A DNA stretch of 9,696 bases, taken from the NCBI GenBank assembly GCA_946614255.1, contig CAMOGS010000077.1:1-9696 (forward strand), read 5' to 3'. The DNA is from UBA3871 sp002392265 (GTDB lineage Bacteria; Bacillota; Clostridia; Peptostreptococcales; Anaerovoracaceae). Every line of letters starts with the position of its first letter. The stretch's first letter is position 1. A model generated the notes under the pieces. The model saw only the letters and a program-made list of their open reading frames with translations. It was not told the DNA's origin and did no database searches. This document shows positions 4,476 to 9,696 of this stretch, one piece after another. The position numbers were made by a program, and so were the translations under genes.

Positions 4476-5942
4476 CTACAGCACATCCTTAAACTCCGCA
4501 AGGTTCGGCTTTTCCCCGCGCCTTTGCGCCTCCACCGCCGCTACGATGCGGGCGAAGTTCTTTGACGTGATCGGATAGATGTAAATGAGCACCGCTGAGG
4601 CCACCATGAATACCACCGGCAAAACGGTGAAACAGTTGCTTGTCCAAAAGAGTGCGCCTTCAGGCTGCACGGAAAGTGCCTCGTTAAATCCCGCAAGCTC
4701 CAGAATAAAGCCCAGCGCCAGTATTCCGACAGCCTCCGAGACCGACTCCACAAGTGACTGAAGAGACACAATCGTTCCCTGCCGCTGCTTTCCCGTAACA
4801 AGCTCATCCACCTCGCAGACATCGTAGAGCATCGCAGGCAAAAGCTGCCAATATATCATATTGCTGACACCGAATGCGAACATCACGACTGCCGCCGCGA
4901 TGAAGCTTTCCGGCATCACAAATCTAAACACCAGCATTACAGCCGCGCAGCCGCACATACCCACCACGTACTGCATCTTTTTATCCACGCTTTTTTTAGT
5001 AACTGCGACAAGAGGCAACAGCGCTGCGCCCGAAAAAGTGCACACCGCCATAAGGATGCTGGTGGCTTTACCCGAAATTCCCAGGTTATATGTAAAGAAA
5101 TACATCCTGTCTGACGCAAAAATAGTGCTTGCCATGAGGTAAAGCACGCTTGCGGTCAAAATATAAATGAGTGTGCGAAGCTTTAGTACAGAGCCAAACT
5201 CACGCAGCATTGTTATTAAGGAGGAAAGAATTCCACCATCGCCCGCAGCTTTCTTTTCTTTCCTTGCAGCTTTTCTCGCCGCCTTTTCCTCTGCGGAAAG
5301 CGCATTGGATTTCGATTTTACCGCCATCGGGCCAAAGAAAAGCACTGCGAAAATGCACACTGCCACGGCCGTCATTGCACCGCTCCATGCACCTGTTTCG
5401 CTGCGTCCCCAACCGATTAAATAGTCCACCAGAACTGTCGGCACTAAAGTTCCGAGCGCCATACCCACGGTGTTTCCCACATAAGCATACGAGCGTAGCG
5501 TCGTTCTTTCCGTATAATCCTCCGTAAGCTCTGCACCCCACGCAAGGAACGGAATGAAGAACAGTGGGAAGAACGACCAGTATGCCAGGCAAATCACGGT
5601 ATAATAAGCTATCCTCATTCCCATCGGCAGACCAAAATCGGTGAACATCAGAGCCGTCACCGCCGCCATAGGGAATGCAAATGTCATGATGAACGGTTTA
5701 CGCCGCCCGTACTTTGAATGATGATTGTCCGATATGTATCCCGCAACCGCCGCCATTATTGCATCCCATATTGCACCTACGGCGGAAATTACGCCTGCCG
5801 CAGCGGGTCTTACTCCCGCTACTGTAGTCAAATAGAACATGAAAAATGTTCCGTACAGATAAAATAAACATTGGTCGGCTACCGCCGTTACGCCATATGC
5901 CGCTTTAGTTTTTAGTGGCAATCGGGCGTCTGAAATATCCAT
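4476..5942 (-). CDS. GPH-family (glycoside-pentoside-hexuronide) sugar:cation symporter
   Basis: A 488-residue, roughly 12-helix MFS-type transporter of the MelB/GPH group, expected in the cytoplasmic membrane and importing a sugar or glycoside with Na+ or H+. Family signs are the N-terminal VADQCLFYLYGTFFMFYLTT helix, D60 with GYISDNHHSKYGRRKP (residues 68-83, the loop 2-3 signature), FFIPFLAWGAELTEDYTER (128-146), and the second-half signature DVCEVDELVTGKQRQG (374-389). A basic cytoplasmic loop (about 208-234, rich in Lys/Ala) separates the two halves. Start chosen at 5942, preceded by GGGGG 8 nt upstream; a TTG at 5975, overlapping the upstream stop, would add 11 residues but has no ribosome binding site. 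It lies 29 nt behind the HD-GYP regulator gene, suggesting one operon. The substrate cannot be read from the sequence. Confidence 0.9.
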   Translation of the reverse strand: MDISDARLPLKTKAAYGVTAVADQCLFYLYGTFFMFYLTTVAGVRPAAAGVISAVGAIWDAIMAAVAGYISDNHHSKYGRRKPFIMTFAFPMAAVTALMFTDFGLPMGMRIAYYTVICLAYWSFFPLFFIPFLAWGAELTEDYTERTTLRSYAYVGNTVGMALGTLVPTVLVDYLIGWGRSETGAWSGAMTAVAVCIFAVLFFGPMAVKSKSNALSAEEKAARKAARKEKKAAGDGGILSSLITMLREFGSVLKLRTLIYILTASVLYLMASTIFASDRMYFFTYNLGISGKATSILMAVCTFSGAALLPLVAVTKKSVDKKMQYVVGMCGCAAVMLVFRFVMPESFIAAAVVMFAFGVSNMIYWQLLPAMLYDVCEVDELVTGKQRQGTIVSLQSLVESVSEAVGILALGFILELAGFNEALSVQPEGALFWTSNCFTVLPVVFMVASAVLIYIYPITSKNFARIVAAVEAQRRGEKPNLAEFKDVL

Positions 5943-5971
5943 TGGTCTTACCCCCGAAAAATAATTGTATA

Positions 5972-7105
5972 TCAATGTGTCATCTTTGGCATTTTAATAT
6001 TGGCTTTACCCAGAGCATTCTCTGCAATAGCCTGCAAATCAGCCTTTGCAAACTTGCTTTCACCCGCTTCTTCAAGTCTCGCCGGAATATCGTCCGATAT
6101 ATCTCCGAGGCATCTTAAAAGCAGCGGATTGAACTGTCCGCACTCCCCGTTAATAATCATGCTCATTGCCTTTTCGTGAGGAAAGGCAATCTTGTAGCAG
6201 CGATTGCTGGTCAGAGCATCATAAACATCGGCAATGGCAACGACCTGAGCCGCAATCGGAATTGCTTCTCCTGACAAGCCGTCAGGATAGCCGCTGCCGT
6301 CATATCTTTCATGATGCCACCTGCAAATCTGATAAGCCACCTCTATCAGCCTTTCCGACTGATAAGCCTCAAGCGATTTCAGCATTTCTGCCCCACGAGC
6401 CGCATGCTGCTTCATAATTTCAAACTCCTCGCCTGTCAGGCGTCCCGGCTTGTTAAGTATTGACGAAGGAACCGTAATTTTCCCTATATCGTGAAGTGCC
6501 GAAGCCGTGCTGATGAGGTTAATATCTATTGACGAAAGATTGTAGTCTTCGCTTATTTCCGCAAGTCTTTCAAGCAGCATACGCGTCAGTACGTTAATAT
6601 GTATGATATGCGCGCCGCTTTCGCCGTTTCGAAATTCGACAATATGGCTGAGAATTGAAATCATCAGCTTGTTGTCCCGCTCATTTTTATACATCTGGTC
6701 AATGACCAAATCTTCAAGCCTTCGCTGCTTTGCATAGAGTGCTATGGTATTCGAGACGCGACGACGCACTATAATCGTATCAAAAGGTCTGCTTATGTAA
6801 TCCGTTACACCCAGCTCATAAGCCTTTTCGATTATAGTGTTTGAATTCTCGGCGGATATGACAATTACCGCAATACTGTCGAGTAATCCTTTCGCTTTCA
6901 TCCAGCGAAGTACCTCAAAACCGTCCATACCGGGCATGTTGAGATCCAGTAAAACCAGATGAATGTCATCAGCATTCCGTGAAAGTGCAATTACAGCTTT
7001 TTCGCCTGATTCGGCTTGCAGAATGTTGTACTCGTCGGAAAGGATATCGCTAAGCAGCCCTCTGTTAAGAGGCGAATCGTCTACAATCAGAATACCTTTT
7101 TCCAT
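5972..7105 (-). CDS. Response regulator with HD-GYP output domain (predicted c-di-GMP phosphodiesterase)
   Basis: A 377-residue cytoplasmic signalling protein. Receiver domain: residues about 3-122, with acidic pocket D9/D10, phosphoacceptor D54 in VLLDLNMPGMDG and switch S84. The usual lysine of the KPF motif is arginine (R106 in YISRPFD). A helical linker (about 123-150) leads to an HD-GYP domain (about 151-340) with HDIGK (205-209), H234, HHER (264-267), the complete DGSGYP (269-274) and ADVYDAL (D293), so metal-binding and catalytic residues look intact. HD-GYP domains hydrolyse c-di-GMP, some other cyclic dinucleotides. Start at 7105 is fixed by GGAGG (7115-7111), 5 nt upstream; a TTG at 7120 is unlikely. 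No histidine kinase gene is adjacent, so the partner is elsewhere. The sugar transporter gene follows directly. Confidence 0.93.
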   Translation of the reverse strand: MEKGILIVDDSPLNRGLLSDILSDEYNILQAESGEKAVIALSRNADDIHLVLLDLNMPGMDGFEVLRWMKAKGLLDSIAVIVISAENSNTIIEKAYELGVTDYISRPFDTIIVRRRVSNTIALYAKQRRLEDLVIDQMYKNERDNKLMISILSHIVEFRNGESGAHIIHINVLTRMLLERLAEISEDYNLSSIDINLISTASALHDIGKITVPSSILNKPGRLTGEEFEIMKQHAARGAEMLKSLEAYQSERLIEVAYQICRWHHERYDGSGYPDGLSGEAIPIAAQVVAIADVYDALTSNRCYKIAFPHEKAMSMIINGECGQFNPLLLRCLGDISDDIPARLEEAGESKFAKADLQAIAENALGKANIKMPKMTH

Positions 7106-7158
7106 GACTACCTCCGGCAAATATTAGAACAGTCGAAATATTATTAATATTAAATTAT

Positions 7159-7188
7159 ATTATAATCTCAAACATGTACAATTTGCAA
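7159..7188 (-). promoter_or_regulatory. Promoter of the HD-GYP regulator / transporter operon
   Basis: Leftward -35 TTGCAA (7188-7183), 18-nt spacer, -10 TATAAT (7164-7159), within the 102-nt gap ahead of the regulator gene. No terminator-like GC stem for the preceding operon is visible in that gap. Confidence 0.6.
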
Positions 7189-7207
7189 CTTTTTTATTAA
7201 AAAACCT

Positions 7208-7927
7208 TTATTTTCTCAGCTGTAATCTGTAGCGTACTGTTGCCTCGCCCATACTGCACGGTTGAAATGCCAATTTTTCAAGCACTCGCCGAGCCGCATG
7301 ATTTTTTGTCTCTGCCTCCGCCTCTATGAAATGGACACCCTTTTGGTGAAAAGCCCATTCAATCAGGCTTCTGGCAGCTTCAGTCGTGTAGCCCTGACCG
7401 GCAAACTCCTCTTGAACTTCAAAGCTTATCTCTGCCATACCCTTTACCGGAGGCCCGCTGAATTTGAGGCTCCCTATGCTTTCATCCGCATCTTCCTGCG
7501 GGTCCTCTGCGTCATCCGCCAAGCTCTCCATTCCGGTGTATCTGAGAGAAATCTTCCAATCTGCGTTCCAGTACAAGTCTTTCGGATTTTCCTCCTCGAA
7601 ATCCGACTCTTCACTCAGAATCGGATGTACCAAAAGGCGCTCCGTATAGAGCAGCGGTCCTGCCTCGGAAGGGAGCAGTCCCCTAAACTCCTCTATCATC
7701 TTTGCCTTTGCGTCGTGCTTCAGCTTTTTTAATGCCGCTTCCCGCGCAAGAGCCTCGCTCTTTGTCGCAAAAGTCTCGTAGTAGACCAGCTTCACAGGCC
7801 TGCGTGATCTGGTGCAGCGTGAAGCTGAGCCTGCATTGTGCATGGCTTCGCGCCTTGCAAGGTCTGTTGTATATCCGCAGTATATTGAATTATCGCTGCA
7901 AAGCAGCATGTATGTGTAATGTGCCAT
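7208..7927 (-). CDS. GIY-YIG nuclease-like domain fused to a GNAT acetyltransferase
   Basis: A 239-residue two-domain protein. Residues about 1-82 are a GIY-YIG domain of the small YhbQ/UPF0213 type: YTYMLLC (4-10), YCGYTTDLARR (16-26), HNAGSASR, SRRPVKLVYYE and KSEALAREAALKKL with candidate catalytic R26 and E63. Residues about 91-237 resemble a RimJ/RimL-like GNAT: LLYTERLLVHPI at its start, acetyl-CoA-loop-like EEFAGQGYTTEAARSLIEWAF (about 173-193) and the NHAARRVLEKLAF motif near the end. The GNAT half contains a strongly acidic insertion (about 134-150). Start ATG 7925-7927; the glucokinase stop lies 3 nt upstream, so the two are probably translated together. No substrate can be named for either domain. 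Family assignment of each half is good; the combined role is unknown. Confidence 0.85.
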   Translation of the reverse strand: MAHYTYMLLCSDNSIYCGYTTDLARREAMHNAGSASRCTRSRRPVKLVYYETFATKSEALAREAALKKLKHDAKAKMIEEFRGLLPSEAGPLLYTERLLVHPILSEESDFEEENPKDLYWNADWKISLRYTGMESLADDAEDPQEDADESIGSLKFSGPPVKGMAEISFEVQEEFAGQGYTTEAARSLIEWAFHQKGVHFIEAEAETKNHAARRVLEKLAFQPCSMGEATVRYRLQLRK

Positions 7928-7930
7928 ATC

Positions 7931-8872
7931 TTACCCCAAAGTAGCCAGAAACGCCGCGCCGTAAATTCCTGCATCATTTCCGAGCTGTGCTTTCTCTATT
8001 TTTGCCTTTCTGCATGCGTGGAATGCGTATTTTTTGAAGCTTTCTCTGATTTTTTCGAGCATCATCCCGTCTTCGTTCATCACACCACCGCCAAGGACAA
8101 AGATTTGCGGATTTACCACGGCCGCCACATTTGCAAGCGCCTTACCGAGATAATCCGCCGCATCGTCAATCGCAGCCATAGCCTTTCCGTTTCCGGATTT
8201 TGCATTGGCAAAGACGTCCTTACATGTAAGCCCCGTCATGCCGCTGAGGCTCATCATACCGCCCCTGCCTATTTTGCTTTCATAAAGCCGCACGATTCCT
8301 GTCGCCGACGCATACTGCTCTAGGCAGCCGTAATTGCCGCATGTGCAAGGCTCCGACTCTGCATCGTTTACATGCATGTGGCCGATTTCTCCACCCGCAC
8401 CGGTGCTGCCCTTAAAGATTCTGCCGCCAAGGACTATACCTCCGCCGATTCCTGTCCCGAGCGTTACCATAACCAGGTCCTCATAGCCCCTGCCCGCGCC
8501 AAACGCCATTTCGCCGAGTGCCGCCACATTGGCATCATTTCCCGCGCGGGTCTTTAGTCCGCACAGATTTGAAAACTCCTGTTCCACGTTAAAGACTCCC
8601 CAGCCGAGGTTTATGCATCTATTCACCGTGCCATCAGGAAGCACCGGACCGGGCACGCCGATTCCAAGTCCGCAGATTTCTCCGCGTTCTACACCGTTTT
8701 CGCTGATATCGCGATTGATTGCGCTTACCACATCAGGCAAAATCATTTCACCGCTGTTTTCGGTGTTTGTCCTGATATCAAAGCAGCGCAGCATATTCAT
8801 CTGCGAACCGTTAACCTCGGCAAAACCGATTTTAACGGTTGTACCGCCCACATCTATTCCGTATGCGTACAT
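7931..8872 (-). CDS. glcK: ROK-family glucokinase
   Basis: A 313-residue sugar kinase that phosphorylates glucose (or a related hexose) at C6 with ATP. N-terminal phosphate-binding motif GIDVGGTTVK (5-14), GIGVPGPV (70-77), catalytic N112-D113 in GNDANVAALGE, GTGIGGG (139-145), the ROK signature GEIGHM with E162/H165, and the structural zinc motif C176-x-C178-x4-C183 before LEQYAS. The length is usual for ROK glucokinases of Firmicutes, and the cysteine set is complete. The ATG at 8872 follows GAGGAAA (8885-8879). First gene of a leftward pair with the GIY-YIG/GNAT gene. The nearby GPH transporter is in a separate transcription unit but the two fit one carbohydrate-use theme. ROK proteins include regulators and other hexose kinases, but no N-terminal DNA-binding domain is present and glucose is the best guess. 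Confidence 0.9.
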   Translation of the reverse strand: MYAYGIDVGGTTVKIGFAEVNGSQMNMLRCFDIRTNTENSGEMILPDVVSAINRDISENGVERGEICGLGIGVPGPVLPDGTVNRCINLGWGVFNVEQEFSNLCGLKTRAGNDANVAALGEMAFGAGRGYEDLVMVTLGTGIGGGIVLGGRIFKGSTGAGGEIGHMHVNDAESEPCTCGNYGCLEQYASATGIVRLYESKIGRGGMMSLSGMTGLTCKDVFANAKSGNGKAMAAIDDAADYLGKALANVAAVVNPQIFVLGGGVMNEDGMMLEKIRESFKKYAFHACRKAKIEKAQLGNDAGIYGAAFLATLG

Positions 8873-8925
8873 TAATTTTCCTCTTGCTTTCCTGCCGTTT
8901 TGGCCTAAACGTCAACCTTTCTGCC

Positions 8926-8954
8926 ATTTTACCACTTTTTCTTGAAATTTGCCA
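8926..8954 (-). promoter_or_regulatory. Weak candidate promoter of the glucokinase operon
   Basis: Leftward -10 TAAAAT (8931-8926) with a poor -35 TGGCAA (8954-8949) at 17 nt. It lies within the divergent tRNA promoter region, so the two promoters would overlap. Confidence 0.3.
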
Positions 8955-8971
8955 TAGGGCTGTGTTATAAT
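8942..8971 (+). promoter_or_regulatory. Promoter of tRNA-Ser
   Basis: -35 TTGAAA (8942-8947), 18-nt spacer, -10 TATAAT (8966-8971) preceded by TG one base upstream, making an extended -10. Transcription should begin near 8978, giving a short pre-tRNA leader of about 30 nt. Confidence 0.75.
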
Positions 8972-9008
8972 CGTAAAGGTGCACTTCTCGGTGCCAAAAG
9001 CTTAATAT

Positions 9009-9099
9009 GGAGACGTATCGAAGTGGTCATAACGAGCCGCACTCGAAATGCGGTTGTCCGGTTCCGGGCACGTGGGTTCGAATCCCACCGTCTCCGCCA
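9009..9099 (+). tRNA. tRNA-Ser with anticodon CGA
   Basis: The acceptor stem GGAGACG (9009-9015) pairs with CGTCTCC (9089-9095); discriminator G9096 and an encoded CCA (9097-9099) follow. Anticodon stem CCGCA/TGCGG (9037-9041 and 9049-9053) encloses the loop CTCGAAA with anticodon CGA (9044-9046), which reads the serine codon UCG. A long variable arm, typical of serine tRNAs, lies between the anticodon stem and the T arm. The T arm contains GGGTTCGAATCCC (9074-9086). The whole gene has its own promoter and terminator. Confidence 0.97.
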
Positions 9100-9137
9100 A
9101 TACTAAAAGGACCCTCTCGCAGGGTCCTTTTAGTATT
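9099..9137 (+). terminator. Intrinsic terminator after tRNA-Ser
   Basis: A perfect 17-bp stem (9099-9115 with 9121-9137) with loop CTCGC starts at the last base of the tRNA CCA. The descending arm includes CCTTTT, and more T-rich sequence follows. Placement and symmetry make a terminator very likely; because of the symmetry it could also stop transcription entering from the right. Confidence 0.85.
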
Positions 9138-9152
9138 TATGGACAAATAGCA

Positions 9153-9252
9153 TGGGATTCGAACCCGAAAGGGCGCGACCGTAAGCGAGACAGCCCTGTG
9201 AGCTGTCGAGTAGGACGCGGAGCAAGCCGACTGATTTAGGAGGCGCAGCTCC
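9153..9252 (+). other. GC-rich structured stretch with an inverted T-arm copy, downstream of tRNA-Ser
   Basis: This holds the bulk of the non-coding gap before the Fic gene. It opens with a 14-nt exact reverse complement (9153-9166) of the tRNA T arm (9074-9087). Three local hairpins follow or overlap: CCC-GAAA-GGG (9164-9173, a GNRA loop), GACAGC/GCTGTC (9189-9194 with 9202-9207) and GGAG/CTCC (9239-9242 with 9249-9252). A reading frame crossing it (9048-9239) begins inside the tRNA, has no ribosome binding site and is judged not to be a gene. From memory, similar GC-rich stretches with anti-T-arm sequence follow tRNA genes in other Clostridia; this is unverified. Function unknown. Confidence 0.5.
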
Positions 9253-9272
9253 GAACAACCCTCTATTTAGCT

Positions 9273-9300
9273 TTGGAATATCACCGAATTATGATATAAT
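9273..9300 (+). promoter_or_regulatory. Promoter of the fic gene
   Basis: -10 TATAAT (9295-9300) with an upstream TG (TGA-TATAAT, extended -10) and a partial -35 TTGGAA (9273-9278) at 16 nt. Transcription would start near 9307, with a leader of about 37 nt. Confidence 0.65.
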
Positions 9301-9343
9301 ATAGCTGAATAGGCTGATAAGTAATTTGATTTTGGAGGTCACT

Positions 9344-9696
9344 ATGGCACTTGAAAATAAATTGGGACTTACAAGTTCCGCAGATCTTGCCCGTGAAGAA
9401 GAACGCATCAGCAAGAAGAAGGCACTTGAACTTTTTGAAAGCGGTATGCTCGACAAATTAGAAGCAGGAAAATTCTCTGCCCTCAAGGCAATTCATAAGT
9501 ATCTCTTTGACGAGATCTACGACTTTGCAGGTGAACTCAGAACGGTAAATATCTCAAAGGGTAACTTCCGTTTTGCGCCTTTGATGTATCTTGAAGCAGC
9601 ACTTGAGAACATTGATAAGATGCCTCAGTCCACATTCGATGAAATTGTAGAAAAGTATGTGGAAATGAATATCGCCCACCCCTTCAGAGAAGGAAA
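9344..9696 (+). CDS. fic: Fic protein adenylyltransferase, class III NmFic-like (3' end outside window)
   Basis: The first 117 codons of a Fic-domain protein; the rest is beyond the window. Fic enzymes transfer AMP (less often other groups) to hydroxyl side chains of target proteins. Recognisable segments are the N-terminal KKKALELFESG, the helix-turn KAIHKYLFDEIYDFAGELR (about 49-67), NISKGNFRFAPLMYLEAAL (69-87), and the start of the catalytic motif, HPFREG (about 112-117); the next codon begins AA, consistent with the expected Asn of HxFx[D/E]GN. The order and spacing match the Neisseria meningitidis Fic (class III) type, which carries its autoinhibitory SxxxEG helix at the C-terminus; that part is not visible here. 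GGAGG (9334-9338) lies 5 nt before the ATG. No antitoxin gene precedes it, as expected for class III. Confidence 0.93.
   Translation, partial: MALENKLGLTSSADLAREEERISKKKALELFESGMLDKLEAGKFSALKAIHKYLFDEIYDFAGELRTVNISKGNFRFAPLMYLEAALENIDKMPQSTFDEIVEKYVEMNIAHPFREG

Noticed and set aside
4341..4565. Reading frame spanning the palindrome
   Set aside because: It starts at the toxin stop codon and runs through the hairpin into the antisense of the transporter gene; no ribosome binding site and no family resemblance.
5915..6118. Rightward reading frame over the junction of the regulator and transporter genes
   Set aside because: It lies opposite two well-supported genes and has no recognisable protein features or ribosome binding site.
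7190..7207. Terminator after the GIY-YIG/GNAT gene
   Set aside because: The A/T runs here form only an A-T stem with no GC portion; not enough for an intrinsic terminator call.
9153..9166. Phage or island attachment site duplicated from the tRNA 3' end
   Set aside because: Attachment sites are direct repeats of the tRNA 3' end; this copy is inverted and covers only the T arm. No integrase is in the window.
9048..9239. Small protein gene overlapping tRNA-Ser and the following spacer
   Set aside because: It begins inside the tRNA, has no ribosome binding site and crosses the terminator; its Arg/Gly-rich translation is that of structured RNA sequence.

Overview
The window looks like a chromosomal stretch from a low-to-mid GC Firmicute, most likely class Clostridia and perhaps Lachnospiraceae. 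The signs are strong AGGAGG-type ribosome binding sites, TATAAT-rich promoters, a CIRCE heat-shock operator, type II toxin-antitoxin pairs, a ROK glucokinase with the Firmicute-type cysteine motif, and a tRNA gene with an encoded CCA end. The family-level placement is inference.

Left end (1-4450), an AT-richer accessory segment. A leftward promoter overlapping a CIRCE element (58-99) drives a heat-shock gene just outside the window. Rightward from it lies a SpoVT-AbrB antitoxin / PIN-domain toxin pair (206-879) with its own promoter and a CCTACTT-repeat operator. Next is a leftward three-gene cassette: TPR lipoprotein (3618-2638), an unrecognised multi-pass membrane protein (2594-1803) and a second, paralogous TPR lipoprotein (1798-884). 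Then comes a rightward Phd antitoxin / ParE-RelE toxin pair (3749-4344) with TTGATA half-sites around its promoter. The segment closes with a long near-perfect hairpin (4380-4449) that resembles a REP-type mobile palindrome and probably terminates transcription from both sides.

Centre (4476-8872), more GC-rich and housekeeping-like, all on the minus strand in two apparent operons. A ROK glucokinase is followed after 3 nt by an unusual GIY-YIG/GNAT fusion protein. After a new promoter comes a response regulator with an HD-GYP (c-di-GMP phosphodiesterase) output domain, followed after 29 nt by a GPH-family sugar:cation symporter. The region suggests carbohydrate uptake and phosphorylation next to cyclic-dinucleotide signalling.

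Right end (8873-9696). A tRNA-Ser(CGA) with an extended -10 promoter and a perfect 17-bp terminator hairpin is followed by a GC-rich structured stretch. That stretch carries a 14-nt reverse-complement copy of the tRNA T arm. A class III, NmFic-like Fic protein then starts and is cut by the window edge within its HPFREG motif.

The most distinctive items are the lipoprotein/membrane/lipoprotein cassette enclosed by two toxin-antitoxin pairs, the GIY-YIG-GNAT fusion, the anti-T-arm element after tRNA-Ser, and the long palindrome. No feature here is clearly a wholly new system from sequence alone; the lipoprotein cassette is the best candidate.
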